Part shown: positions 20,221-33,103 of the stretch, piece by piece
Layout: each line of letters starts with the position of its first letter
Numbering within the stretch: position 1 is the stretch's first letter
NCBI GenBank assembly: GCA_025266875.1
Contig: JALLLT010000059.1
Location: 1-64,000 of the forward strand
DNA: 64,000 nt
Source: Fennellomyces sp. T-0311
Taxonomy: Eukaryota > Mucoromycota > Mucoromycetes > Mucorales > Lichtheimiaceae
Direction: 5' to 3'
Made by a program: the position numbers and the translations under genes
Notes under the pieces: model-generated
What the model was told of the DNA's origin: nothing
The model's database searches: none
What the model saw: only the letters and a program-made list of their open reading frames with translations

Positions 20221-23200
20221 ATGGATCCTCCCAGCAATCGTGGTCAGAAATCAAAGCCATTGCGGCCACAAGAGGACAATGCTCAACCAAAGAAACGGAG
20301 GAGAGTCGTTACTGCTACGGAAAAGCGAGCAGCTGTGCTAAGAAAGATGTTGCAACAACAAGCCAACAAGATCGCACCCGCAGAAAAGGACAGCAGTAGC
20401 GACGATGAAGACGACGTGCCGCTGAATCAGCGCCGTGCAGTAACTCAATATATACCATCACCAATGAGAGACGTACGGCCTACAATCGAAGAAAGAGCGC
20501 CATCGCGAGAGCTGAGTCCTATACCGATCGATCCACCCAGCAGCCCCGTAGATCCACAAACACCCCCAAGTACTTTGCAACTGAGTCGCAGCCCATCACC
20601 AGAACGGCCAGTCGTGCGACAATCTCGCGAAAGAGACGAAGACTCGTTTGAAAAGCGAGGAGAAGGTGAGATAGAACGACATATGATATACATGCTGCTT
20701 ACTCATGACTGGGGTAGCCATTCTAAAGAAGCTTTCGACGTTTGTTGACGATATTCTGGAAAGATTGGACGGAAGCAACGATAGCGACGACAAGTACGAG
20801 GTGTTGACGAAAGATGACCCGCCTCTCCTCCAACTCTCGGTGATGCAAAGGTTCACTCTGTTGACGTTGAAAGCGAAGCAGTATCAGGTTATCGACAAGG
20901 TGGATGCTCCTAAATTAGCGCAGATTATTCGATCAATGGAGCAGCACTGTGTACTGGCCGTGGATTTCGACGTTATTTCAGAATTTGCTCAAGTGCGAGA
21001 ACAAAAGGGCAACTACACAGGAATCGTGCGGTTGTTGGACCGCATTGTCAACGGATTCGAGGCCGCAGCCATGATCTTTGACATATATTCTGTGTTTAGA
21101 ATCGACAAACAGGTACGTTGCAGGCGTCTCTTGTTGCTACAGATTGATTCATGTAAATCCATAGTACCTGCCGGAGAACCTTTTGCTGACGTGCATGCAG
21201 TTCATCCGCACCCAACTGGACAATACCATCTACCCCCTGATCGATCTTAATGGCTTTGAAGAGGATGTCACCAGCTGTGAGTGTGATATTTAGTGCGGCA
21301 TCAATGCATAAGCTAATCTATGAGACAGTAAACAACGACGCTCGAGCCTTCTTGCGTTTCGTGGAGACCACACCGGTGGCCAAGAGTCATATGGCTCGCA
21401 TGCTGCCGCTCGTTACCCACTTGTTTCGACGTGTGGATACGCTGCTATCAGTTGAAGGAGTGGATGATCACGGCATTATTGTTCTATGCTACATTGCACT
21501 AGGTGCATTTTTCCACGACTATACTGACGACAACCGATCGTGCCTGGTCGAGAATCCCGGCGCCGGCGACACGATCATCAACCCGTTCGAGCAGATGAAG
21601 ATGGGTGCGCTTGATGTTCTGCGTCTTCTCTTCAACAAGTATTCTCAGCATCGCAAATGGATTCTTTCCGAGATTCTCACCAGCCTCAACTCGCTGACCA
21701 CAATGGACCGCACTGTCAAGCGGTATCGGTTGCGGGACAGCACAGCCATCCATGTGATGAGCGCGCTGCTTATGCAATTAGTGCAGTGTTGCACAGTGAC
21801 CGGTGATACCGAGGACCACAAGCAGTGGCTCCGCAAGTGGGAAATGCGGTATCAGAAGGCGCAAAAAGACGATGACAGTACGCAGTTACAGGAGCTTCGA
21901 CAAAAGCTGGCGCAAAAGGCAACTTCCTACTGGAAAGCAGGAATCGATGCAGCCACCGAGAGCGCGACTTATCTTTTGGATTATCTTATCTCAAAGTTGG
22001 TACATTTGCCAGATAATGTGGTTGTGTCCTAACGACAAGCTGTCATTAGGTGTAGATCAAGGAAAAGGGACAGTTATTCGGTGGCTGAATACCGTACCAT
22101 ATTGGAAAGCACATTGAAGGATGTGCTTCTCGTGCTGGGCAAGCCGGATTGGCCTGCTGCCGAGCTGCTTATGCAAGTCTTCAGCTCAATTTTGGTAATC
22201 GATGCACACAGTTACTTTATCTATCAACATTGATCACTAATATATATTGTACGCGATGAAAGATCTCCAAGCTCCAGGGCAAAAAGTCGGATCTGTACTT
22301 GAAGTCACTGGCAGTCGACTGGCTTGGTATCATTGCCGGCAGGATAAAAGCTGGAATCAATTCGATCTCTGGCCGAGGGGCAAAATTGACGCCCACATGG
22401 CTGTGCGAGCTGCATGAACGGCTTCCGATGGACGTAAACAAGACCACATCACCACAAGCAATTGAGCTTCTGTATCAATGTCAGCTTAAGCTCTACGAGC
22501 ATATTGATCACGGGGATCACTCTGCGCTTCAGGTAAAATATATCTCTCTGCTGTCATTCAAGATGCTCATAGTTGTGCATAGTTTCACTTATGCGCGTGG
22601 GGCTCCGGCTACATCAGCTGCTGGTCAAAGGCATCCACGCATTCCGAAGAGTGGCCATGCGAAATTCAACACGCTTTGCAAATCAATATGGGCCGTGTAC
22701 TGTATCTCTCCGTAGCCAGTACCCGCTTCCCCGATGAGAATGCTCGAGAAAGGTAAAGAAGAAATCCAGCGTACGTCGTTGCTTCGGTACTCATCTGCTT
22801 TAGCGCGTTTGAGTTTCCCGAACTCAACTGGGGAGACGCCACATTATTGTCAGAGCTTCTCCTCTCGCGCAACACCCTGTACAAGAGCTTCAACATGTTC
22901 TTGGCCGAGATCATGGAATGCTTACACAGCGAGGTTGTTACCTATAGGACCAAAGCTGTACGAGCCGTTCGCCATATTGCTACGGATGTCCCCGAAATCT
23001 TGGACGAGGTACCATGTTGCTTAAGCACAGTGTTTCGTACGCTAACTCTACCAAACGTTTAGGCATCTATCCGAGTTCCGATAATTCAGCGCATACATGA
23101 CAATTCGCCATCGGTTCGTGATGCAACAGTTGAAGTTCTCACCAAATATTTGAGCCGTCAGACGCACGTGCCACGGAAGCTCTACGAAATTGTGAGCACA

Positions 23201-26106
23201 CGTATCATGGTAAGATGCTGTTACATTGTTACTCCAAGCTAGCACTAAATGTACTCGATAGGATACCGCTGTGAATGTCAGGAAAAGAGTAGTCAAGCTG
23301 CTGTGTGATCTCTACTTTAAATGCACGGACGAGGAGCTCATGGTTGATATCGCATCCAAACTGATTTTGCGGGTCAGCGACAATGAGGCGACCATCAGCG
23401 ACCTTGCACTGAAAGCATCCCAAGATGTTCTTTTCTTTCCCTTCCAAAATATCGACCGAGATGAAGACGACTATTTTGGATCATCATATGATCATGCCCC
23501 CAAGGCACGGAAGGAACGGATCAAGCGGCTCACAAAGGTTATCACTGGTGCTGTTGCGCGTATGGAAGATGGAAAGGCTACCGCTCTTTCTCAAATCATC
23601 CAAAAGGTAGTAGCGTACTTTGAGTTTTATAATACGATGGAGTATTTACACACTGTAGACCATGGACACGTGCAGTGACAAGCAACGGGTGTGGTTCAAA
23701 AAGATTTTCCAGTGGATCATTGATTGCATGTTCCACAGCATGATGGCGCACGACGAAGCTGGCGAGACCAAGTTGTTTATGGATTGCTTGGTTACTGCGC
23801 ATGCATTCATCAAGATTTGCCCTGGCCTCTTGCGCGAAACACAAATGTCAGCGTTGCAGCCTTATTTGAGCGTCTCAGAACAGGTATTGTATCAGGAGTA
23901 AGATATGACCGCTGGTTGCTAACCTTGTACAACATAGGACGATTGGATACTGGCTAGACACGTTCTCAATATCTATGAAGATGTTTTACCTCGTATCAAA
24001 TACCATGATCCGGATTTCATCGCACTTCTTGAGCGTGTTCTCGTTCAACTCGTTGGCATCAGCCCGCCGGAGGTTTGTTTGACTTTTAAATAGCCTTTTT
24101 CGGAGCCTAACAACCATTGGTTGCCAGGTTACGGCCAGCACAGTTTCCTGTCTTTGCGTTATCGTCAGCCGCATTTCTCATCGGTATGGTATCCTAATAC
24201 GCATTCTAGGCTCCTGCATAGGTAATAGCACTGCGACATTTTCAACGACTGTTATCTGACCGTCATCCATAGTCAAATTGCGAGGAGAACAAAGGGCCAT
24301 CCAAGGAAACGGTGCACCGAGTCGTGCAGCAAATAGCATCACAAAGATGCTGGTCATATGCGGTTTATTATGTCGGCATTTTGACTTTGACAGCAAGCGG
24401 AATCAAAGTCCGGAAAAGATGAGGGCACTGGAAAAAATCACCGAGGTAAATAGTGCAGAAAACCGAGTTTGCATATTGCGCAACCTAATACAATCTGTAG
24501 GGAAGCATTGCATCCGAGGTGTTTGACCTGATTTACTGGTACTGCGATAGCCGCAACATTACAAATAATACTGCTGTTCGACTTGCGGCGCTTCAGGGCT
24601 TGGGTACATTCACAAATAGAGATATGTCCTCGCGACTAACCCTGTACCTAGGCTATTTGTTTATGCGATACCCAACATTGGCTACCAGTGAAAAGAGTAT
24701 ACGCCTGATGGATTACATCTTTGAGCATGAGCCTGTGTCTATGCAAACGCGTCTTATGAAGGTTTATCAAGAGTTCCTAGCAACGGAAGAGGATCGACTG
24801 GAAAGGAACGAAGAAGGTATCATCATCTAAGAGTTCACAGTTGACTGTGCTCATATGGATCTATTGCAACAGCTTTTGGCGCATCGTTGTTTGACAAAGA
24901 GATCGATGTCGACATCCTATTGGGAAACACGGCCGAGTTTGCGGAATTGGGTGTCAATGGCGCACTTATGCAGCGGTATCTTGGCAAGGTTTTGCATTGC
25001 TCCATGGACGGCTCGAGCGAGCTGCGGTATACAGCATACGAAGTTGTCTCTGTGATCATTCGCCAAGGCTTGGCGCATCCAGTCCTGGTACAGTATTTAA
25101 AAGCTGCCTGGCACGAACAAATTGGCTTATTCACTGAATTGTGTAGTGTATGCCTACAGTCTTTGCCGCTGAGACGAGCCCCGAGAGTAGCTTAAGACAC
25201 AATGCGTACTATCTGCATCGTTTCGCGCACGACAAGTACGGCGCTATGCTTTATACCCATTTCCCTCAGTATTTCCTGAAAGCATACCAGTATCAAAGAT
25301 TGCATACTGGAGGCTGTACCAATGGTAAGTACAGAGAAGCATGGATAACAGGATTGTTGCTAATGTAATGCTGTCTATAGGCTATCGAGTCAGTGGCGGT
25401 GACACCAAATATGATGCGCTGTTTGGACTGGCGTTCAGTATCATCAAGCAAAAGAAAAAGGCAAAGATGGACTTTTTAAGCTCCCTGCTGAAGCCATTCA
25501 AGTTTGATATGAAAGAAACGTCGGCGGACGATGTAAGAAGCAAGACAGATGGATGCAATAGGTACTGACCAGATGCGTAGCTGGATGTTCATTATCTTCG
25601 GTTTCTTGCTGACAACATCATCACCCTGGATCTCACCCAATCGGACGAGGTTTTCCTACTGTTATACCAAATTAACCGCATCCAAGCTACCTCGTGTGCA
25701 GATCTAGTCGCGTATATCGAATTTCTCAGGAAGGGGCCTTCAGAAAGCCAGACTGGCGACATTGTTGCGGCCAAGTCTGCTGTCGCAATGTACATTCTGT
25801 TGAGAATCAAAGGGTTTCTGAAGGATTCGTACGAAGTCAGCGATAAGTAAGGCTCAGTTTGTTTGTTGGACAGCGAACCAACGATCTGACCATATTTTCG
25901 GTAGTGACATCGTTGACTTTGACCCCAATGAGAATCGAAAGCCCCGGACGATATCCAAGAGCGTCGAGACGGAACATGTCATTGAATGGGGCGAGGAGCT
26001 CCAGTTCTTCGAAGCGAATGAATTAAACCATGATACAGTATCCGACGCATACGGGCAGTTTGAGTTTCTGGCAATGTCCACCGCAGCCGAGGAGGGCCAG
26101 GAATAA
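20221..26106 (+). CDS. SCC2: Cohesin-loading factor Scc2/NIPBL
   Basis: A long gene of well over a dozen exons, product about 1,600 residues by rough tally. Exon 1 (20221-20665) starts at MDPPSNRGQ and carries a basic nuclear signal (PKKRRRV) and an acidic, SP-rich disordered region. Exons 20718-21112, 21201-21276 and one from 21329 follow in frame. HEAT repeats are clear near 23060-23600 (SVRDATVEVLTKYLSR, then NVRKRVVKLLCDLYFK). The Nipped-B C-terminal domain is visible near 25200-25850 (KYDALFGLAFSIIKQKKKAK, then DNIITLDLTQSDEVFLLLYQ). The last exon ends EEGQE at 26106. The Scc2-Scc4 complex loads cohesin onto chromosomes and drives loop extrusion. Most introns are 45-65 bp. The splice near 22004-22060 is uncertain by a few bases. 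No break found. Confidence 0.92.
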
Positions 26107-26660
26107 GGCGGCCACTGCTGACCGATAGATCAGATAAGGCCACATCGTCCAGGCAATTGCCACCGCTCGATAGTCTGCATGAAGCACCCTCAGAGGCATA
26201 AAAATACCCCGGTACAACTGAACCGAGCAGAAATCGCAGTATCCATGGAACAAGCCGACCCGGGCAGATTTGGAATCATTGACACAATTGCATGAAGCGA
26301 CGTTTTGCATCCACGTTCATCTGCTCGTGCGGTGCTCATACTTTTTTTCTGTAATAAACAAACATTGCAAGCGACCTCGCTGGATTAGCGCATGCTGGAT
26401 CAGGCGGCCATTTGGGGCAACCCGAACTGGAACTGGAAGGACTCTCGGAGCTACTCCTTTTCATACCATCATCATCTGCATCCTATTGCTATTGTTGTCG
26501 TCGTCGTCATGGCTCTTTTATAGATCCAAGTCGAACAAGAATAGAAATCGCCCTTTTTTTACATACGGAAATACCGAAATACAAACAAGTCGAGGCGACT
26601 CACTCCCCTTCCCGTTACCTCTTCCTTTCCTTTCCTTAACACTCGCCGCTCCCTTCCACC
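26107..26660. other. Intergenic region upstream of the MFS gene
   Basis: About 550 bp between the SCC2 stop and the transporter start. The last 40 bp are strongly pyrimidine-rich (CCTTTCC runs), a common leader feature in fungal genes. No open frame here has support. Confidence 0.4.
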
Positions 26661-28512
26661 ATGCCCACCTCGCCTTCATCCTCAGTAAAGGCCCCATTAC
26701 CCGACCTGATACACAACAACTTAACCGATGGAGACAGCCAGTCAACCATCGTCTGTGATGAAAAGATGCCTATACCCGACGTCGATGCGCTAGACAAGGA
26801 CCCACTGTCCCGCCAGCTCCAAGATCGTCTGCCCGATGACATGGAGATGATCATGATGACTCCAACCGCGACATTGCAGCCAATGCAGGTAAGCATTTCG
26901 ACCCCCACCGCCTGCAAGAGTCTGAGTACCGCCCACATAGATGTCAGCACTTCGAAAATGGATTATACTGTTTATTGTGGCATTGCAAGGCTTTCTTGGC
27001 CCACTTAGCAGTTCGATTTATGCAAGTTGTACAATGGTAGTAGTATCACTGCACTCTATTTGCTGACATGCATGTGTAGGTGCCTGCAGTCCACGAAGTG
27101 CGCCGGTCGCTCGCTGCATCAAGTACTCTGGTCAATGCGACCATTTCACTGTATGTGTTTACCCAAGGTATTGCAGTAAGTGTGCGAATCTTTGTATGTA
27201 ATCACAGTGTCCCTGATATTAGCTAGCCAATGATGTGGGCGGCCCTATCCGAACGTTATGGACGACGTCTTATCTATATCGGAGCAACACTCATCTATGT
27301 CGCCTCGACAATTGGCTGTGCACTGTCGCCTGGCATCGGCATATTTGTCGTCATGCGCATATTCCAATCCATCGGAGCAAGCGCCGCTCAGGCAGTTGGC
27401 GCAGGGTAAGTGGAACATCTCGGCGAAATCCAACGGGACTGACACTATGCGAAAAACAGTACCATCACTGATCTTTTCCTCATCCATGAGCGCGGGAACG
27501 CCATGGGGCTCTTTTTCCTCGGTCCACTCATAGGCCCCGTCGTCGGTCCTATCGCAGGTGGCTACATCAATCAATGTATGCTGGTTTTCTTCGTTTGTAT
27601 ACAGAGTTCCTGATGACAGCTTGTAGACATTGGATGGCGTTACATCTTCTGGACGCTCGCCGGTATGGGCGGCGTTGTTTTCTTCCTTATGCTCTTTTTC
27701 CTTCCGGAAACGTCGACTGCTATTCTCGAACGACGACAGCGTAAAGGCTGTGGAAACAAAGAAGAGCAGCTCGACAACGCATCCTCTGCACCAACAGAAT
27801 CTATGTTAAAAACATTTACGCGACCCTTCACCTTCTTGGCCAAGCCGGTGGTGCTTTTGGCATCAATACCATATGCATTAGCTTATGGCTTCATGTACTT
27901 TATCATTTCCAGCCTACCGCACCAACTCGGATATCGATACCATCTCAGCAGTTCGCAAATTGGACTTTCGTACCTCGCTAACGGCGTTGGCAATGCAGTT
28001 GGAGCGGTACTCTCCGGCAAGCACACGGACTGGCTGCTGCGACGCAAACAGACTGACGGAGGGCAACATGATCCAGAAGTACGCTTGTCAGCCATGTGGG
28101 TTGGTATTATTCTTCTCCCCATTGGCGAGCTTATATACGGCTGGTGCATCCAGTACCGCATTCACGCGGCTGCGGGGTTAATAGGTTTTTTTGTTCGTAA
28201 GTGTGACCTTGTTGTATCGCAGGTGGATTCTGATGACCGTGCGTTCTACATAGTCGGTATTGGAGTTGGCTTCGTACAGACACCAAGCAACACCTATCTC
28301 GTCGATGCGTATAACGGATACTCTGCATCTGTCATTGGCGCATCGAATATGCTGCGGAGTACGTGCGCCGGGTGCACGCCACTGATGGCCCCGGCCATGT
28401 TGCGGGCTATTGGCAACGGGTGGTCCATGACTATCTTTGCTGGCATCAGTATACTGAGCGGCAGCTGCATTTACTTTGTTCAGCTATTCGGTCGGCGATG
28501 GCGCGCACTGTG
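26661..28512 (+). CDS. MFS drug:H+ antiporter (DHA1 family)
   Basis: Seven exons, about 510 residues. Exon 1 (26661-26888) is a hydrophilic N terminus. Exon 2 starts at 26941 and gives KWIILFIVALQGFLGPLSSS, the first membrane segment with the fungal DHA1 signature. Then come VRRSL...STLVNATISLYVF, the loop motif SERYGRRL (about residue 145), a long second-to-fourth helix block ending VGAGTITDLF, and LIGPVVGPIAGGY, the DHA1 antiporter motif C. The second half has YLVDAYNGYS and a final IYFVQLF segment. The intron at about 28199-28253 (GTAAGT) joins GFFVLGIGVGFVQ perfectly. The end of exon 2 (near 27020-27035) is ambiguous between two donors. The family exports polyamines, weak acids or xenobiotics; the substrate cannot be read here. 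Confidence 0.88.
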
Positions 28513-28680
28513 AAGAACGGAGCCATAAAAAAAGTCAACAAAGCATTCAAGAGTAACAAATTTTGGCGCAAGCGTGCCCATATTTGCTCGCGGCCATTTT
28601 CTTAACAACAACTAAAGAAGCAATAAAATAACCCAGCCATTGTCCCCTTTGACCTCTTCTTTCAGATTCTGCTTTTTATC

Positions 28681-30217
28681 ATGAAGTTTAGCACGCTGAC
28701 CGTCAGTGCCTTGTGTATCGTTGCTGCAAATGCCTCAAACCTCCACATTATCAAGCTGAAGCACAAAGGTGCCTCAAACATCAATCAAACAGGTATTTGA
28801 CAAATAAGGGGATGATGAGTACAAGCTTTCTGAATCCATATATATATATATAGCAACGTTTGAACCAGGTTCCTTTATTCGTGAACATTATGCGCTTTAT
28901 CAAACAACCCACCAAAATGCTGGCGTCAAAGCGATGGCGTCAACCGCCTCACCGAGTCTCGATACCATTCAACTAGGCCAAGACTTTTCTGCGGTGGTCG
29001 GGTCCTTTGATACATCGTTCACACAGTACCTCGACAAAATTGAAGCTATTGATTATATCGAGCCAAATCAAGTATACCGCGTGGCAGCTGTTGCCGGGAA
29101 ACGGGATCGGCAGGTGCAGAGTCCCGTTCCAAACTGGGGCATTGCTCGAATCACACATCGAGCGAAAGACGACTTGTCAAGTAATGTTTACGACGACACG
29201 ATACAAGGGTACGCCATCTGCTGCGTTGGCAACTACTCCATTCTAATGTGCTGTTGTTATAGCGATGGCATACATGTCTATGTGTTCGACACCGGTATCA
29301 ACGTTGACCACCCAGATATTAAGGGCCGTGTTACACGAGATGCCAACTTTATCGACTACGAAGATGATAACGATGAATCAGGCCATGGTAAAAATCATGC
29401 GCTTGCTATCACTTCCAGGTTTTCTTACATAACAATCTAGGCACGCACGTGGCGGGGATAATTGGCGGGACCACGTTCGGCGTGGCTAAAAAGGCGCAAA
29501 TCCACAGTATCAAAATTCTCGACAAGCAAGGCGATGGATCCACGGTGTCTTTACTTAAAGGTTGATAATTGCGTGCCGGCAGCAGGGGTTATTGAATGCT
29601 AACTCTATATGCCATTGCAGCCATATCGTTTGTGAGCAGCGTTGCCAAAGAAGGGAAGAGCATCATTAACCTGTCATTAAGCGGTCCTCGGTCGCAGTTA
29701 ATCGACGACGCACTCAGCAGTGTCGCTCAAAACCATAACATTCCCATCTTTGTGGCCGCGGGAAATACCGGTGACGATGCATGCCAGTACACACCGTCAG
29801 CAAATCCCTCCGTATTTGCTGTGGGTGCGTCCGATAATACCGATACCGTGCCTGCGTTTTCTTCCTTTGGCAGCTGCGTCAGGTTATACGCACCGGGCGT
29901 GGGCATCACAAGCAGCTGGCTTGGCACTGAAACGCACAGTCTTGATGGAACTAGGTAAGATAAACGGGTGACAATGGCTACCGTTATTTTTTTTTGTCTT
30001 GCTCACTTTTTTTTTGTTTTAATACAGTATGGCGAACCCGCATGTCGCCGGTATCGCCGCGTTGCTCCTTGGTAAAAATAACTTTAGTTCGGTCGAGCAG
30101 GTTTATGACAGGCTGACTTCTATTGCCACCAAAAATGCTCTGAAGATGTCACCAGCCGCTGAGATGCAGGAAAATCACAATCTGCTAGCCTATACCGGTA
30201 TCGAAGCAACCCCTTAG
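28681..30217 (+). CDS. Secreted subtilisin-like serine protease (S8, proteinase K type)
   Basis: Six exons: 28681-28792, 28854-29208, 29263-29387, 29441-29560, 29621-29954 and 30028-30217, summing exactly to 411 residues. A signal peptide (MKFSTLTVSALCIVAANA) precedes an I9 inhibitor propeptide that ends around the FDTSFTQYLDKIEAIDYIEP segment. The catalytic triad is present: Asp in VFDTGIN, His in GHGTHVAG (built across an intron) and Ser in GTSMANPHVAG (also across an intron). The oxyanion Asn is in AAGNTGDD. The protein is exported and self-activated, and degrades protein outside the cell. Only two Cys appear in the second half, so disulphides are few. Each catalytic motif containing His or Ser is split by an intron, so truncated transcripts would be inactive. 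Confidence 0.94.
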
Positions 30218-30710
30218 ACAGAGTTAATCTCACGGAATAAAATTGCGCCGTTTTCGTTCAAGATACCAAAGAAGCTTTCCTTTGCGTCGCTTGAGTCCGA
30301 TGTAAAGTGAACAACAGCTGTTGCACCCGAGCGACACTATTAGCGGCATTGCGGATACAAGGAGATTTGTTTTTGGTTTTACGTTGATATCAAGTCATTA
30401 AAAAATTCGCATCGGATGAGTTTCCGTCGCACAGACCTGTTTTATCGCACCACGCCCGATTTGAACAAATGTGCCAAGGAAAAGTTAATACGGGAAAACT
30501 AAAGTTAGAGTGCTCCCAGTACATGCAAGTCGATATGACCCTGCACGTTCTTTCCCGAGTCATGATGCGCCCTTCGTAGCGTTTCCCAACACCATAATTT
30601 TTCTTGTCAAATTAGGACGCTCGCTTGAAAAGCAAATATAAAAGGGTCCAAGCACCCAGAACGATGATCAACTTACTTGTTTTTCCACAACTTTTCGCTT
30701 TTACAAAACA
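30218..30710. promoter_or_regulatory. Intergenic region with a TATA box for glutamate decarboxylase
   Basis: TATAAAAG at 30637-30644 lies 67 bp before the start codon at 30711, with a pyrimidine-rich stretch between. Nothing else is recognised in the 490 bp. Confidence 0.5.
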
Positions 30711-32972
30711 ATGGTCTTCCTTTCCAACGCTATTTCCACAGGTTTGATCGACTATAAGTTACAATCTGATGGTCGCGTTCACACTCGTTTTTGCTTGCAG
30801 CCCGTATTTCCGCTGCCTCTGACAATGCGGATGATAATACCGGGCTGAGGAGTCCTGTCGGCACCACCATCTATGGTACGCGTTGGGCCACGGAGGAGAT
30901 CCCACGGTAAGCATACGCTGGCTCATCATGTGTGGCATGTGGCTCATCATTCAACGCCGTGTGTGTCGCGATTTGTCGTGATCTAGTTATGATATTCCTC
31001 AGGTAACGTGGCTATAATGGTTGGTTGTGATGTATGGAAACTAAGCGATGGTCATTTGGTCATATAGGAGGAGATGCCCTCAAGTATGTTTATCAAGATA
31101 TGATGCACGGCTTTTGTGTACGAAATAGAAGTTTCTAACATGGATTTCCAAAGATGTCGCATACCGCCTGATCAAGGATGAGCTCGCTGTAAGTTCACAT
31201 CTGACATATACTGCGCATCATTGTACTGATTACAGATATAGCTTGATGGTAACCCGGCGTTGAACCTTGCCAGTTTCGTCACTACATACATGGAAGAAGA
31301 GGCTGAAAAGCTCATGGCCGAGAACTTGTCCAAGAACTTTATAGATTATGAGGAGTATCCTCAAACAGCCGAAATTTGTGTAAGTTTTTTTTCTACTCTG
31401 ATACAGAAAAAAAAACAGCTAACATGATATAATTATAGAACCGATGCGTTAACATGATTGCTCGGTTATTCAACGCTCCGATGGATGATCCTTGTTCTGA
31501 ATCTTTGGGCTGTTCTACAGTTGGTTCTTCTGAAGCAATCATTTTGGCCACATTGGCAATGAAGCGCCGCTGGCAAATGTCACGCCGCGCCCGAGGCTTG
31601 TCCACGGAGAACCCCAATTTTGTGATGGGCGCTAATTGCCAGGTCGCGTGGCACAAGGCACTGTTGTACGTATTCAATCGATGAACACAGAAACTATTAT
31701 TATGTGCATTTTCTCATGTCACACACACAAAACGAATAGGTATCTCGAAATCGAGAGTCGCGAAGTGGAGTGTACCGAAGACAAGCTTTACATGGACTCT
31801 GAAAAAGCTGTTGAACTCGTCGATGAGAACACAATCGGTGTGTGCGCCATTCTCGGCTCAACGGTATGTTGTTTGTTTGCTGCAAATGCAAGTGTTACAA
31901 GGCCGAGAGCTGACACAATATTTACGTATCGTAGTACACTGGTCACTACGAAGATGTCAAAACTCTCAACGACCTTTTGGATGAAAAGTGTACCGAGAAC
32001 GAGTGGGACATTGGTATCCATGTTGATGCTGCTAGGTAAAAAGGGTATAACGAGTAAGGGAGGTATTGGTATTGACAATGCTGTCCTTCCTGTAGTGGTG
32101 GCTTTGTTGCACCTTTTGTTGTTCCTGACCTAGAATGGTACGTACATAAGAAACACAATCGGAAACACGTAATAATAATTATCTGTCTTGCAGGGATTTC
32201 CGTCTCAAGCGTGTATTCTCTATCAATGTATCAGGTCACAAGTATGGACTGACTTATCCCGGTGTCGGTTGGGCTGTCTGGAGAAGCCCAGAATACTTGC
32301 CGCAGGATCTTATTTTCAACATCAACTATCTTGGAAGCGATCAGGTACAAGTCGAATCTATGCTTTACAATCCAAGTGCTCAGACATTATACCTATTAGG
32401 CTTCCTTTACGCTCAACTTTAGTAAAGGTGCCGCACATATTATTGCCCAATACTATGTACTGATCCGTCTGGGACGCAACGGTTTCAAGAAGATTATGAG
32501 CAACCTTACTGCCACTGCAGACCATCTTGCCAACCGCCTGGACGCCACTGGTCGTTTCACTATCCTCAGCCAAGGCGAAGGATTGGGACTGCCTCTAGTT
32601 GCATTCAAGCTTAATGCACCCCATCATTACGATGAGTTCGATATCTCTGCTCGTCTCCGAGAGCGTGGCTGGATTGTGCCTGCTTACACGATGGCCCCCA
32701 AATTGGAAGATATGAAGCTGCTACGTGTTGTCGTCCGAGAAGATTTCTCACGCTCCCGATGTGATATTCTTGTAAGAGATATCTTGGCCGCAGTCAGGTC
32801 TTTGGATATTTTGGATGAGAAGGCTGTTGAGGATACCAGAATCCTCACTGCAGAGCAATCGCACAGCGCAATGCACATCAACCCTACCAGTTTCCGCGCC
32901 ATTATTGCCACCCAAGATGGCGAAATGTCTCCTATGTCCCCTAGTATGAAGAAGGCTCCGGGTATTTGCTAA
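30711..32972 (+). CDS. GAD1: Glutamate decarboxylase
   Basis: Twelve exons and eleven short introns, product about 540 residues. The N terminus ([12 protein letters not shown]) leads to the plant/fungal GAD block [20 protein letters not shown], then [20 protein letters not shown]. The PLP domain has [24 protein letters not shown] (the Asp that pairs with the pyridine N) and [11 protein letters not shown], where Lys is the Schiff-base residue. The enzyme decarboxylates glutamate to GABA in the cytosol, feeding the GABA shunt and buffering acid. The C terminus shows no clear calmodulin-binding helix. It converges with the PHD-finger gene, stops 131 bp apart. No missing key residue. Confidence 0.95.
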
Positions 32973-33103
32973 ACAAATATTCGTTGCATGTATTTAAGCT
33001 TTTTACTGCAAAATAAAACAACTTCTTTGTTTGTTTTTTACAAGGCAAGAATGAAAAAAGAATATATATATACAAGTTATGCAATGCTAAATGTGCACTG
33101 CTA

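Noticed and set aside
26625..26640. TTCCTTAAC, a U12 branch-site match just before the MFS start codon
   Set aside because: No AT-AC or GT-type U12 donor upstream and no sensible 3' end; the leader is simply rich in CCTT.
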